From positions 1 to 64,000 of the forward strand of contig NZ_JH600303.1 in NCBI RefSeq assembly GCF_000245335.1: DNA of 64,000 nucleotides, in the 5' to 3' direction. Of this stretch, positions 50,361 through 59,915 are shown piece by piece. The stretch comes from Bacillus mojavensis RO-H-1 = KCTC 3706 (GTDB lineage: Bacteria > Bacillota > Bacilli > Bacillales > Bacillaceae). Under the pieces are notes generated by a model. It worked only from the letters and a program-made list of their open reading frames with translations, was not told the origin of the DNA and searched no databases. A program made the translations under genes and the position numbers. Every line of letters begins with the position of its first letter. Within the stretch, counting starts at the first letter, position 1.

Positions 50361-51388
50361 AAGGTGAAACCCCCGTTTTTTTCATTTTCGCTATTGTAGC
50401 ACACCACGCGTCCGTTCGCATTGTTTCTGCCTTTTTTCCACCGCTTCGCTTTTTCTTCTGCAGCCTTGATCCAATCAGTTTTTCCCTGTATATACCGCTT
50501 GATATTGTCCGGATACTGGGCCGCCAGCTGTTTTTTGAGCGCGGCGTATTCCTTCGCTGTTTCCGGATGAGCTGTGAGATAATCTCTGAACACCAAATGC
50601 CTTTCAATAGCAGGATGCCCTTCCTCATAGATATGGACATGATGGGTACGCTTATTTCCGCCCTTTTGGAAATAGCGTCTGCCAATAATGCCGTTTTCTC
50701 CTTTTGGCGCATAGCCGAGCTCCGTCATTTTCGAATCATATTGGTTTACGGCCGCGATATCCTTTACTGCAATCAGGATATCAATGACCGGCTTTGCCGC
50801 CATATTTGGTATCGATGTGCTTCCGACATGATACACGTCAATGATCTCCGGGCCGAGCACAAGCTTCAGACGATCTTTTTCCTCACTGAACAGTCTTGCC
50901 CATTCTTCATTGTAGTGAGCGACTTCAACCTTTCTTTTCGGATAGAGATGAAAGACTGACAGAAAAAGCCCCTCTGACGCTTTGACGGTTTTCGTCTTTT
51001 CAAATCCTGCCTGCGTATACAGCGCCACGGCCGGGCTGTTTTTCTCGGCTGTTACTACCTCGATTTTCTCAGCGTCTTCGTTCTGATCAATAACAAATTG
51101 CACGAGTGCTCGTCCGATGCCTTTTCTGAAACCGTCGGGATGCACAACAAGCCTGCAAATGGTCAGCTCATGCATAAACTTCTCGTATGAAATGACGCCG
51201 AGCAGTTTCCCGTTTTCCCGGAATCCCGCAAATCGCTCCTGAGAGGCTCTGATATCCTCAGCTTTTTCGTGTAAAGCAGGGATTCCGTCAAAACCGATAA
51301 GCTCCGCTTCTTTTACATAAGCTGGCTTTTGAACGTCAATAATCTCACGTGATACAGCCTCTTCCTTATGCTGAAGAAATGCAATCAT
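50357..51388 (-). CDS. yqkA: YqkA, GNAT acetyltransferase fused to a GrpB/UPF0157 nucleotidyltransferase-like domain
   Basis: The 343-aa protein joins two domains: residues about 1-150 are GNAT (ICRLVVHPDGFRKGIGRALV; NSPAVALYTQAGFEKTKTVK) and about 155-325 are GrpB-like (YHVGSTSIPNMAAKPVIDIL; HHVHIYEEGHPAIERHLVFR). Both substrates are unknown. Linkage in one chain suggests successive steps on one molecule. It overlaps yqjZ and yqkB by four bases each. Confidence 0.9.
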   Translation of the reverse strand: MIAFLQHKEEAVSREIIDVQKPAYVKEAELIGFDGIPALHEKAEDIRASQERFAGFRENGKLLGVISYEKFMHELTICRLVVHPDGFRKGIGRALVQFVIDQNEDAEKIEVVTAEKNSPAVALYTQAGFEKTKTVKASEGLFLSVFHLYPKRKVEVAHYNEEWARLFSEEKDRLKLVLGPEIIDVYHVGSTSIPNMAAKPVIDILIAVKDIAAVNQYDSKMTELGYAPKGENGIIGRRYFQKGGNKRTHHVHIYEEGHPAIERHLVFRDYLTAHPETAKEYAALKKQLAAQYPDNIKRYIQGKTDWIKAAEEKAKRWKKGRNNANGRVVCYNSENEKNGGFTL

Positions 51389-51723
51389 TTGTTTTCTCCT
51401 GAAAACAGCCGCTGCTTTTCGACTTTGGCGACGCGGACCGCATACGATTCATACCACACGCTTTTTCCTTTTTCTTTCGCTGCTTGGTGTTCGGTGTGAT
51501 GCCTCCAATGATTGATTGCGTCCATACTCTCCCAATAGGAAACTGTGATGCCGGTTCCATCCGCTTCGCGAACGCTTTCCACACCTAAAAATCCGGGCTG
51601 GCTCGCCGCAAGCGAAACCATCCGCTCTGCTGTTTCTCCATATGCTTCGTCATTTTCACTTTTGACAGAAGAAAAGATAACAGCATAATAAGGAGGCTCA
51701 GGTGTTTTTGACAAAAAATCCAT
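51385..51723 (-). CDS. yqjZ: Antibiotic biosynthesis monooxygenase-type protein YqjZ
   Basis: A 112-aa ferredoxin-like protein of the ABM family (YYAVIFSSVKSENDEAYGET; SQPGFLGVESVREADGTGIT; YWESMDAINHWRHHTEHQ). Related proteins act as monooxygenases or haem-degrading enzymes; the substrate here is unknown. It lies between yqjY (12 bases) and yqkA. Confidence 0.88.
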   Translation of the reverse strand: MDFLSKTPEPPYYAVIFSSVKSENDEAYGETAERMVSLAASQPGFLGVESVREADGTGITVSYWESMDAINHWRHHTEHQAAKEKGKSVWYESYAVRVAKVEKQRLFSGENK

Positions 51724-51735
51724 AGCGGTTCCTCC

Positions 51736-52206
51736 TCATATGTTTTTCACAAAAAGAACCCTGTCTTGGCCCGGTCCATCGTAATTTGCAAATACTGAGA
51801 TGCCATTTACTGTTTTGCTGCCTTTTTCAATCTCAAACCCAAGTCTTGTATGATACGCGATTGACACCTTATTTACCGGGGATGTGACGCACTTTACCCG
51901 GGTGCATCCCCTCTGCTTAACCGTTTCAATAAACACATCGTATAATTGTTTTCCAATTTGCATTTTTCTGAAATCTGGATGCACACCGGAAAAATGGATG
52001 TATGCCGTTACAGGATCTGATTGCGATTGAAATCCGATTAAAAATCCAGTCATGCTGTTTTGTTCATGTGTAATAAAGCTGGTGTCCTGAAAATGTTCAA
52101 AAAATAATCGCGGGAGTTTTTCTTTCAGCTGCCTGCCGCCCCACCATTCATTCATCACAGACGTTACCATTTCATAATCTGAAGACGTGATTGTTCGAAT
52201 ATCCAT
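51736..52206 (-). CDS. yqjY: GNAT acetyltransferase YqjY
   Basis: A 156-aa acetyltransferase: [20 protein letters not shown] is the acetyl-CoA loop and [18 protein letters not shown] the C-terminal strand. The ATG at 52206 follows GGAGGGAGAAATCGT; the 16-codon longer frame runs over the site. First gene of yqjY-yqjZ-yqkA-yqkB-yqkC. Confidence 0.9.
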   Translation of the reverse strand: MDIRTITSSDYEMVTSVMNEWWGGRQLKEKLPRLFFEHFQDTSFITHEQNSMTGFLIGFQSQSDPVTAYIHFSGVHPDFRKMQIGKQLYDVFIETVKQRGCTRVKCVTSPVNKVSIAYHTRLGFEIEKGSKTVNGISVFANYDGPGQDRVLFVKNI

Positions 52207-52359
52207 TACGATTTCTCCCTCCGTCTGGCAAAACGAATGTTTCTTTTTTCTCACAATATAAAAATTATATTTTGCCTGACTGGAATTGTAAATGCCTTCT
52301 TTTCTGTATCATACGTTTTCAGACTGCTGAGGGAACATGTTTGCTATTTTTCATACCTA

Positions 52360-52391
52360 GTTCTCCCCCTCCAGCCGCCGGGAGGGAGAAC
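52360..52391. repeat. GC-rich perfect-edged inverted repeat between yqjY and the yqjX remnant
   Basis: GTTCTCCCCCTCC, loop AGCCGCC, GGGAGGGAGAAC. It is far more GC-rich than its surroundings and has no T-run on either side. It is probably a factor-independent terminator remnant or mRNA-end hairpin of yqjX. Confidence 0.6.
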
Positions 52392-52393
52392 AT

Positions 52394-52507
52394 TTACAGA
52401 AAAATATCAAGCACCTGATCAAGTCTTAGCTTACAGAGCTTGCCGGCGTCTCCTTTGATCCACACTGTCTTTTCAAACTCCTCATAGCGGCAGATTTTCC
52501 CTAGCTT
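52394..52507 (-). pseudogene. yqjX: 3' end of yqjX (YolD-like), joined to coaA sequence
   Basis: The minus strand reads open as KLGKICRYEEFEKTVWIKGD and AGKLCKLRLDQVLDIFL, then stops. The shape (IxG turn, then L-x-L-x-x-V-L-D-I end) fits the C-terminus of YolD-family proteins that accompany Y-family polymerases, and yqjX is the expected neighbour of yqjY. Upstream of about 52507 the sequence switches to coaA. The N-terminal part of yqjX and the C-terminal part of yqjW are absent from the window. Confidence 0.65.
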
Positions 52508-52957
52508 TCAGGAAATCCTTTTCTTGACAGCAAGTTTTTCTTTTTTCAGCTCAGCTGTAGGAAATAAAAAGCCGTCTGTCGTGATCAGGCTGACCTTGGG
52601 CCGATCCGGCAAACGTGAAAGCAGCTTCTGCAAAATCCGCGCTGTCGTGCTTTTCCCGACAGCGACACTGCCGGCAATACCAATGATAAACGGAATTTTG
52701 GCTGAATGAGGGTGCTTCAAGAAAACATTCACATGCTTATTTCGCTCGGCAGCGGACTTGACATGCAAATGAAGCAGACGAACAAGCGGAACATAGATCG
52801 TCTCCACTTCTTCTACGGATAAATGATCATTCAGCCCTTCAACAGCTTTTGCCTCTTCTTCAGAAACAGCAATCGACAAATGGCCTCCAAATCCTGACCA
52901 AGACTGCCGGCTGTGCTGTGTATATAAAGTATGTAAATTAAGCTCTTTATTTTTCAC
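52505..52957 (-). pseudogene. coaA: N-terminal half of pantothenate kinase CoaA, displaced and frameshifted
   Basis: First step of coenzyme A synthesis. Residues 1 to about 145 are intact, with the P-loop [18 protein letters not shown] and [18 protein letters not shown]. Near 52535-52546 a run of A carries one extra base; past it the true frame reads [10 protein letters not shown] and then sequence changes to yqjX. The rest of the gene is at 59434-59915, 6.5 kb away in the same orientation. An approximately ten-codon piece between the two is missing. As written no functional CoaA can be made here. Confidence 0.88.
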
Positions 52958-53040
52958 TGTTTACACCTGACTCTCTGTAGCTTTAAACAAACGCTTACAA
53001 AGATTGTAACGGAAAACATTCCTACTGTCTGCTTATTTTT

Positions 53041-54393
53041 TCAATTTATCTTTTTTAACAAGTCAGCACCGATTCGGTTATATGCAGCCATTTCTTCTTT
53101 CGGAACCATACTGCCTCCCGTTCCCCAGACGACATGTACGGCATTTTTCATGCTGTGCCGCAGATCATTTTCAGACATGTAGTGTTTCCCGGTTTCCGCT
53201 AGAAACAGCTGAACAGGTCCGAACATGCCGGCAAGCGCAGACGGCTCTAAATGCTTATTTTCAGATAAAGCCAGCAAATGAAGCAAGGCATACAGCGTTT
53301 CGTCTTCGATAGTATAACAGCCGCTCAGCAAAGGTTCTATCAGATTGCCGACAAATCCTGACGGGCGCCCAACGGCAAGCCCGTCAGCAGCCGTTACATT
53401 ATCCAAGCCGATATCCTGTACAGAGATCCGATCATGCAGGCCTGAATATAGACCTAAGAGCATAGACGGTGAATGGGTTGGCTCCCCGAAAAATACATGG
53501 ACATGGTTTCCGTACAGGAGCTTCAGTCCAAATGCCACACCGCCCGGCCCTCCGCCGACTCCGCAAGGCAAATACACAAACAGCGGTGTTTCAGGACCAG
53601 GCTCGATATTCATAAAGCTGAGCTGCGTTTTTAATCGACTGGCCGCTGCCGCAAATCCCAGGAACAGATGACGGGAATGTTCATCATCAATAAAATAACA
53701 GAATGGGTCTTGTTCCGCCTGCCGCCGTCCTTCTTTAACCGCTTCACTGTAATCTGATTCGTACTCAATGACAGTGACACCCTTTTTGCGAAGTAAATCC
53801 TTCTTCCACTGTTTAGCGTCGGAGGACATATGCACCGTCACGCGAAAGCCTAGTTTGGCGCCAATGATGCCGATGCTTAAACCAAGGTTTCCTGTTGAGC
53901 CGACAGCAATGGAATAGCGGGAGAAAAATGAAGTAAACCGCTCTTCGTGCAAGACGCGATAATCGTCTGTTTCCTTAAGCATTCCTTCTTGAAGCGCCAG
54001 CTCCTCCGCATGCTTCAGCACTTCATAAATACCGCCACGGGCTTTAATCGATCCCGAAATCGGAAGCTCATGATCACACTTTAAAAGCCATCTCCCCGGA
54101 AATGTTTCGCCATACACTTCCTCCAGCTTCTTTTTCATATGGCGTATTTCAAAAAGCGGCGATTCAATCATCCCTTCGGCGGCTTTTGTTTCCGGAAATG
54201 CCTCTGCAATATAAGGAGCAAAGCGCCGAAGTCTTTTGTCCGCCTCGTCTATCTCACATTCCCACTCAGCCGCTTGTAATGCCACCCCCTCTTTCTTGCC
54301 GGGATTAGCCCAGAATACCGGTCGGGCATCAATCAGTTTCTGAATAAATGGATCTTTTATCAGGTCACGCAGAGTTTCTTGATTTATTGACAT
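53041..54393 (-). CDS. dsdA: D-serine dehydratase DsdA
   Basis: PLP enzyme deaminating D-serine to pyruvate. The 450-aa protein has the PLP lysine Lys117 in [11 protein letters not shown], a glycine-rich phosphate loop ([12 protein letters not shown]) and [15 protein letters not shown]. Full length. It lies between yqjQ and coaA as in B. subtilis (older name yqjR). Confidence 0.95.
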   Translation of the reverse strand: MSINQETLRDLIKDPFIQKLIDARPVFWANPGKKEGVALQAAEWECEIDEADKRLRRFAPYIAEAFPETKAAEGMIESPLFEIRHMKKKLEEVYGETFPGRWLLKCDHELPISGSIKARGGIYEVLKHAEELALQEGMLKETDDYRVLHEERFTSFFSRYSIAVGSTGNLGLSIGIIGAKLGFRVTVHMSSDAKQWKKDLLRKKGVTVIEYESDYSEAVKEGRRQAEQDPFCYFIDDEHSRHLFLGFAAAASRLKTQLSFMNIEPGPETPLFVYLPCGVGGGPGGVAFGLKLLYGNHVHVFFGEPTHSPSMLLGLYSGLHDRISVQDIGLDNVTAADGLAVGRPSGFVGNLIEPLLSGCYTIEDETLYALLHLLALSENKHLEPSALAGMFGPVQLFLAETGKHYMSENDLRHSMKNAVHVVWGTGGSMVPKEEMAAYNRIGADLLKKIN

Positions 54394-54437
54394 CAGCGAT
54401 TTCTCCTTCCTTTAACAACTATATCTCTTTATAAAAA

Positions 54438-54481
54438 ACTGCCTGCAAACACACCAAAAGGCGTCTCACACAGGCAGTTCC
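54438..54481 (-). terminator. Terminator after yqjQ
   Basis: AACTGCCTG and CAGGCAGTT stem with a long loop, followed on the minus strand by TTTTTTAT. Confidence 0.78.
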
Positions 54482-54485
54482 ATGC

Positions 54486-55265
54486 TTATTTTTTCATGAG
54501 CACCCGTCCAGCCAGCTTTTCCACAAGTGCTGGAAACATCTGATATAGCTTTGTTCCGGCATTCATCAAACGAGGAAGATTGATTTCACGTTTGTTCGTC
54601 ATAATGGCAGACGTGATTTGTGCTGCCACATCATCTGGGTCAAGCATCCAGCGTCCGACATTTTTGACATAGTCTCCGCTTTTATCAGCGATAGAAAAAA
54701 AGTCAGTCTGAATCGGCCCTGGATTGACTGTCGTCACATAGACGCCCGTGCCCGCCAGTTCCATACGCAAAGCGTTTGAATAGCCGAGCACAGCATGTTT
54801 TGTCGCTGAATAAAGGCTGGATTTCGGCGTAGCAATTTTCCCTGCTTGAGAGGCAATATTAATGATATGTCCGCTTTTTTGCTCAAGCATATGCGGAAGA
54901 ACAGCTTTTGTACAGGCAATCAGACCGAAAACATTGACATCAAACATTGATTTCATTTCATCTAGGGTCGAATCTAAAACCGTTTCAAAAATACCAAAGC
55001 CAGCATTATTGATCAGCACATCAACCGGACCGATCTGATCACGGACAAGGGTGATATCTTCAAGACGGGAGACATCCAGAGGAAAAATATCACACTGTCC
55101 GCTCCATTCCTCGGTCATTTTTCTTTTGATTTCCTTCAAACGATCCTCACGTCTTGCCGACAGCAAAACATGGGCTCCTTCAGCCGCACATAAATAAGCG
55201 ATTCTTTCTCCAAGCCCTCCTGAAGCACCTGTAATCCAAATACGCTTGCCAGCTATATTTTTCAC
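54486..55265 (-). CDS. yqjQ: Short-chain dehydrogenase YqjQ
   Basis: A 259-aa SDR oxidoreductase: cofactor loop [22 protein letters not shown], catalytic Ser and [15 protein letters not shown] with Tyr-x-x-x-Lys. The substrate is unknown. A GTG at 55265 with GAGAGG upstream gives the known length; a GTG three codons earlier overlaps the yqjP stop. Probably cotranscribed with yqjP. Confidence 0.92.
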   Translation of the reverse strand: MKNIAGKRIWITGASGGLGERIAYLCAAEGAHVLLSARREDRLKEIKRKMTEEWSGQCDIFPLDVSRLEDITLVRDQIGPVDVLINNAGFGIFETVLDSTLDEMKSMFDVNVFGLIACTKAVLPHMLEQKSGHIINIASQAGKIATPKSSLYSATKHAVLGYSNALRMELAGTGVYVTTVNPGPIQTDFFSIADKSGDYVKNVGRWMLDPDDVAAQITSAIMTNKREINLPRLMNAGTKLYQMFPALVEKLAGRVLMKK

Positions 55266-55270
55266 CCTGG

Positions 55271-56232
55271 TCACCTCTCTATTGCTCTAAAGTATGCGGT
55301 ATTTCCATCCCAATATGACGTGATGCCTGCTTCGGCCGCCAATATATCAAGATGCCCAACCGTTTCTGACATCGTTAAAAACAACTCTTTTTCATAAACA
55401 GCAGGAAAGAGCTGCTGACAAACCTGAAAAGCGGTAAGCGGTTTTTCCGACAGCATGTGACGCACATCCTTGGTCCGGCTGCTCTGCTTGTCAAACCGCT
55501 TCTTGATCAGCGCTCGTACATTGCTAATCGTATCGCCATGACCGGGAAACACTGTGTTCGGGGCAAGTTCAGACAGCCTCCGCAGCGACCGCTGATAATC
55601 CAGTAAAGGCTCCGTTCTTTTTTCCCCCGTTTTTGGTGCTTCAAGAATCGGGTTAGACGAGCTGTTCGCCAGCAGCAAATCACCGCCAAGGATTCTTCCG
55701 GTCTTTTCATGAAAGAGAACAATATGCGACTCTGCATGTCCGGGCATCTCCAGAACAGTCCAGTCATCCATCCCGTTAATTTTCATCCCTTCCGTCACCG
55801 TTTGGGTCAAGGATCTTGTACAGGAAAATGCGTACGCCGACCGGATAAGCCTTTCTGCTTTCACATCATCAAATGGAACGCCTAACTCAGGCAGGAGCTT
55901 TTGAAAAAAATGTTTTTGCCACTCCATAAATGCCTTGTCTCTGCTGATATATGGTTCGTTAAACGGATGTCCAATCACTTTAATGTCATCAAGAAAAAAC
56001 AATCAAGCAACCCTGCATGATCCGCGTGATGGTGAGTCAGCACGATCTGCTCAATATCTGACATTTCTATATGTACAGCGGCAAGCTGCTCTTTTAGGGC
56101 TGCAGCAGCCTCTTTGGTTTTCGGTCCACAATCGATCAGTGTCAGCGCATCACCTTTTACTAAGTAAACGATAACATCACCGACGGCAAACGGTGTCGGG
56201 ACGCGAATCGGAATGATATCTGCAGTTGTCAT
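55271..56232 (-). pseudogene. yqjP: Metallo-beta-lactamase-fold hydrolase YqjP, frameshifted by one missing base
   Basis: Zinc hydrolase of unknown substrate. The first part has the metal motif VLTHHHADHAGLLD; the second reads FFLDDIKVIGHPFNEPY, then MPGHAESHIVLFHE, GGDLLLANSSSNP and FPGHGDTI. The break is at the run of six A at 55994-55999 (plus strand), where seven would restore the frame. About 320 aa when corrected. The ATG at 56232 follows AAGGAGCAAAAGA. The next gene, yqjQ, overlaps its stop region. Confidence 0.88.
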
Positions 56233-56330
56233 TCTTTTGCTCCTTGTCTTCATTCATTACTCATATTTTAGTCTTTTTCTCGGTCTTGTGTCATTATTGC
56301 CGTATGAGAACGGCCCTTTTGAAAAAGCTA

Positions 56331-56606
56331 TTGACATTAGCTTGTCCCCCATTGCATAATGAACAACAACTAAAATGAGAACCATTGGAACGCTATGACG
56401 AGGAATAGTATACAGGCAATGGCCAGAGAGAGCGATATCCCCAGGCTGAAAGGTATCGCGGCCCGCTTGTTTGTAGAACCTGCCCTCAGAGCGGTTAGGA
56501 AAACCTAAACGTTTCCCGCGTTACGGGATTTGAGCTGAGCACAAGTTGTGCTAATGAGGGTGGTACCGCGAGCCTTTTCGTCCTTTACGTGATGAAAAGG
56601 TTTTTT
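56331..56606 (+). promoter_or_regulatory. Promoter and T-box leader of proI
   Basis: TTGACA at 56331-56336 and CATAAT at 56355-56360 form the promoter. The leader holds stem I with AGAGAG and CGATATCC elements, a likely specifier triplet CCT at 56479-56481 (proline) in GTAGAACCTGCC, the T-box AGGGTGGTACCGCG at 56557-56570 and a terminator (CCTTTTCGTC ... GATGAAAAGG then TTTTTT to 56606). Uncharged tRNA-Pro should allow read-through into proI. Confidence 0.93.
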
Positions 56607-56632
56607 GTTGTTCTGATAGAAGGAGGATATCC

Positions 56633-57469
56633 ATGAAAAAGATAGGATTTGTCGGCGCCGGGTCCATGGCTGAAGCTATGATCAACGGTTTTTTGCAAAG
56701 CGGCATTACAAAACCTGAAAATATTTATATCACAAACAGGTCAAATGAAGAGAGACTCAATGAATTAAAGGAAATGTACGGCGTGCGACCATGCAGGGAT
56801 AAGAGCAAGTTTTTCACACAAACTGATATCGTCGTTCTTGCTTTTAAGCCTAAGGATGCGGCAGAGAGCATTGACAGCATTCGTCCTTATATGAAGGATC
56901 AGCTTGTCATTTCTGTGCTTGCAGGCCTTACCATCGAAACCATTCAGCATTATTTCGGCAGAAAGCTTGCTGTCATACGGGTGATGCCGAATACTTCAGC
57001 TGCCATCAGAAAATCAGCAACCGGATTTTCCGTAAGCGCTGAAGCAAGCCAAGACGATATCACAGCGGCTAAAGCATTCCTAGAAACAATCGGTGAGGCC
57101 ACATTGGTTGAGGAGCAGCACCTTGATGCCGTTACCGCGATAGCAGGCAGCGGCCCCGCTTACCTGTATCGCTATATTGAAGCGATGGAAAAAGCGGCGC
57201 AAAAGGTCGGTTTAGATGAGGAAACGGCAAAAAAACTGATCCTGCAGACAATGGCAGGCGCGACAGATATGCTTCGCCAAAGCGGAAAACAGCCGGCGCA
57301 GCTGCGCAAGGAGATTACGAGCCCTGGGGGAACAACAGAGGCAGGCCTTCGCGCTTTAACGGAGGCCCGCTTTGAAGAAGCAATCATTCATTGTATTGAA
57401 GAAACGGCCAAACGAAGCGCTGAAATCAAAGAGCAATTTGCCGGAGCCGCTTTAGAAAAGCATTTTTAG
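56633..57469 (+). CDS. proI: Pyrroline-5-carboxylate reductase ProI
   Basis: Last step of proline synthesis, NADPH-dependent. The 278-aa protein begins with the Rossmann loop GFVGAGSMAEAM, and has VRVMPNTSAAIRKSATG and the C-terminal signature ITSPGGTTEAGLRALTEARF. The ATG follows AGGAGGATATCC. It is the only plus-strand gene amid dsdA-yqjQ-yqjP and yqjN. T-box controlled by proline supply. Confidence 0.97.
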   Translation: MKKIGFVGAGSMAEAMINGFLQSGITKPENIYITNRSNEERLNELKEMYGVRPCRDKSKFFTQTDIVVLAFKPKDAAESIDSIRPYMKDQLVISVLAGLTIETIQHYFGRKLAVIRVMPNTSAAIRKSATGFSVSAEASQDDITAAKAFLETIGEATLVEEQHLDAVTAIAGSGPAYLYRYIEAMEKAAQKVGLDEETAKKLILQTMAGATDMLRQSGKQPAQLRKEITSPGGTTEAGLRALTEARFEEAIIHCIEETAKRSAEIKEQFAGAALEKHF

Positions 57470-57479
57470 AGAAAAACAT

Positions 57480-57513
57480 AAGACAGAAGACAATGCGCTT
57501 TCTGTCTTCTTTA
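57480..57513. terminator. Terminator after proI
   Basis: AAGACAGAAG ACAATGCG CTTTCTGTCTT followed by CTTTATCC; convergent yqjN ends a few bases on. Confidence 0.8.
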
Positions 57514-57515
57514 TC

Positions 57516-58028
57516 CTAAGACTGGCTGGCAGCTTCTGATTGTTTTAATAATGCAGAGATTGTAAAGGAAAGCAAGTCGGGAAGCACCTCAAAGGAATAA
57601 GGCACATACAGTCGTTCCGTCCATTTGTGCGGGTCTTTTCCAGACGGGCCGACATTTAATACCGGAACATACAGCGCCTCGTCTTCCCTGCTTGGAAGTG
57701 AGTATCCTCTGTTAAAGAGCGGCATATTGCTTGTGTATGCACCAACATCCTGTTTTTCCAGCTGAAGATAGCTTAAATCCGAGAGCCCTGGGAAATACTG
57801 AACCTCCCGTAAAGCAATGCCGTACCTATCAGCTGCATATTGAATGAGCTTGCCGGCAGTATTCTTGATTACCGGATCGTTCTTTGATGACACCGCCGGA
57901 TAAAACGGAGGGCTATAAAAGAGAACAATGAGCGGCGCATCTTCCTTACACAGCGCAGCGAGTTCTGATACAATTTTAGTCGAAAAATCTCTGTCTCCAA
58001 GGTCTCCCCTGTTTGCATAGGTGAAATT
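57516..58028 (-). pseudogene. yqjN: C-terminal part of yqjN, joined to yqjV at its upstream edge
   Basis: About 168 codons reading FTYANRGDLGDRDFSTKIVS to the end (LLSFTISALLKQSEAASQS), the C-terminal third of the M20-type peptidase YqjN. The upstream reading frame stops being YqjN at about 58025, where yqjV begins on the other strand. The N-terminal portion lies at 61860-62785 in the same orientation; roughly 60 residues between them seem absent. Confidence 0.82.
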
Positions 58029-58830
58029 CAATATCGGCGTTGTCTTCGGCCCTGTGCTGGGTCTGTACTTTGGTTCATCACAATCTACCGCTCCTTTTTT
58101 GGTGCCCGCAGTGATTTATGGGATGTACGGTGTGATCCTTGCCATCCAATTTAAAAAGCATCCACCCGCGACATTAGAACAATCCAGAAATATGAACGTT
58201 CGGGAAGCGTTTATGGTAACGCAAAAGGATCGTCTTTTTACAGTTGCTCTTATCGGCATTACACTATCCATCTTCGGCTTTTCGCAGTTCAGCTCTACAT
58301 TCCCGCAATATATGGCGCAAAATCCTTTTATCGAAGATGGGACAAAATTGTACGGCTGGATGCTGACATTAAACGCAATTGTTGTTTTGGCAACACAGTT
58401 TCCCATCGTCTACCTTGGTAAACGGTTTTCGCCGCTTTGCTCCCTGATGCTCGGCAATATCATGATCAGCGCCAGCATGATGATCCTTACCATGTCACAC
58501 GGCGTTTCTTCACTTGTTATCATTGTGGTTGCATTTACAGTTGGAGAAGTGCTCTTATTCTGTATGATGGATTTGTTTGTAGACCAGATTGCAAAACCCG
58601 GATTAAAAGGAACGTATTTCGGAGCGATCGGCTTTTCGCAGTTTGGGAATGTGATTGGCCCTTGGGCAGGCGGCTTATGTATCGATATATTTGGCGCCGG
58701 GCATCCAAGTTCCATTTTTTCTGTCCTTAGCGGCATCACCCTGCTTGGCCTGCCGTTTTTAGCGTTTGCCTATCGGAGGATGAAAGCAGGAATCACTGAG
58801 CAGCAACCCGGACTGGGGAAGCCGCTTTAA
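58025..58830 (+). pseudogene. yqjV: C-terminal two-thirds of MFS transporter YqjV, joined to yqjN
   Basis: Opens with NIGVVFGPVLGLYFGSS (fifth-helix region of a major facilitator) and runs to LAFAYRRMKAGITEQQPGLG. About 268 codons with seven to eight membrane helices, lacking the N-terminal four. Any start codon here would come from the antisense of yqjN. The N-terminal part is at 61456-61860. Confidence 0.85.
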
Positions 58831-58840
58831 CACAAGAAGA

Positions 58841-58863
58841 CGGGAGAGAATCGCTCTCTCCCG
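58841..58863. terminator. Hairpin between yqjV and yqjU
   Basis: CGGGAGAG AATCGCT CTCTCCCG followed by CAAAAACG. A stable stem without a U-run; may end yqjV messages weakly or protect yqjU mRNA. Confidence 0.5.
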
Positions 58864-58883
58864 CAAAAACGAGGTGATGAAAT

Positions 58884-59045
58884 ATGAATATAGGTGATAT
58901 CTTCTTTCAGCTGATCGTGTTTTTCATGATTGCCGCTGTTATCTCGGCGGCTATCATCGGCTCTAAATATGCGAAAAACCGGAAAGCACAACTGGACCGA
59001 ATTGAAAAAAAGCTTAACAGCATGTCCGAAGACCAAAACGATTAA
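58884..59045 (+). CDS. yqjU: YqjU, 53-aa membrane peptide
   Basis: MNIGDIFFQLIVFFMIAAVI then SAAIIGSKYAKNRKAQLDRI and a charged tail. One N-terminal membrane helix and a cytosolic basic helix. The ATG follows GAGGTGATGAAAT. The function is unknown. Its stop overlaps the convergent yqjT stop. Too short for most gene callers. Confidence 0.8.
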   Translation: MNIGDIFFQLIVFFMIAAVISAAIIGSKYAKNRKAQLDRIEKKLNSMSEDQND

Positions 59046-59428
59046 CCGCTTGGGGCAACGAGCTCTACCTTAATCCGGTCAGGGTCCTCACAATAGACTG
59101 CATAATGCCCGTCTCCCCCGGCAAAAGGATGCCGGTCTCGGTACAGCACACGATAGCCTTTTGCCATCAATTTTTCAGTCATCAGGTCGACTTGAAGCCT
59201 GGATTCAGCATGAAACGCGAGATGGTTCAGCCCGACACGGCACCTGTGATATTCCGGCTCTAGATATTCTTCTTTTACCTGAACAATCACAAGGTAAAAG
59301 TGATCTTTCTTCCAGCTGATGCCGGATCTCCATTTTTGAAACTCTTTATAGCCAAGCTCTGCTAAAAACCATCCCCAAAACCGCTTAGACGCTTCCAAGT
59401 CGGAGACATACAGCTCAATATGGTGCAT
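59042..59428 (-). CDS. yqjT: Glyoxalase/VOC-family protein YqjT
   Basis: A 128-aa vicinal-oxygen-chelate fold: HHIELYVSDLEASKRFWGWF, NHLAFHAESRLQVD and YAVYCEDPDRIKVELVAPSG, which supply His and Glu ligands. The substrate is unknown. Two adjacent ATGs (59431 and 59428) follow AGAAGGGTG; the second gives the length known in 168. Its start overlaps the coaA stop. Confidence 0.9.
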   Translation of the reverse strand: MHHIELYVSDLEASKRFWGWFLAELGYKEFQKWRSGISWKKDHFYLVIVQVKEEYLEPEYHRCRVGLNHLAFHAESRLQVDLMTEKLMAKGYRVLYRDRHPFAGGDGHYAVYCEDPDRIKVELVAPSG

Positions 59429-59433
59429 CATGA

Positions 59434-59915
59434 TCACACCCTTCTCACTAACACTTCTTCTACCTTATGCCGGTCTCCCTTTCGCAATATTAAATCTGAC
59501 CTGAATTTAGTCGGCAAAATATTTTCATATAAATTAGGGCGGTTGACACTCTCCCAAATCGAGGTTGCCATCTCGTCAGCCTCCTGGTCAGACAGGTCTT
59601 TAAATTTATGAAAATACGAGTCCGGATTTTGAAAGGCCGTTTCCCGAAGAAGGCGGAAACGCTCTAAATACCAGGTAAGAATCCGGCTTTCGTCCGCATC
59701 TACGTAAATTGAAAAATCAAAGAAATCGGAAACAAAGATGCGGGGGTTTTCCCGGTCATCCTCCAAGGTCGGCGATTGAAGAACATTAATTCCTTCGATG
59801 ATCACGATATCAGCCTGTTCTACAACCTCAAACACACCTTCCTCACGGTCATAGGTTAAATGAGAATAGACCGGGGCCTTTACTCTTTCTTTTTCCTTCG
59901 ACTTTACGTTCATTC
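59434..59915 (-). pseudogene. coaA: C-terminal half of pantothenate kinase CoaA, joined to yqjW
   Basis: Reads VKAPVYSHLTYDREEGVFEV, IVIIEGINVLQSP, FFDFSIYVDADES and ends VEEVLVRRV, the CoaA C-terminus. Just inside the junction the expected NDVKSKEKER is shifted by one extra T at 59909-59910. The N-terminal half is at 52505-52957. About 157 codons present. Confidence 0.88.

Noticed and set aside
57516-58830. Apparent divergent gene pair starting at the same point near 58025
   Set aside because: The starts are chance codons at a junction; the products are internal parts of YqjN and YqjV.
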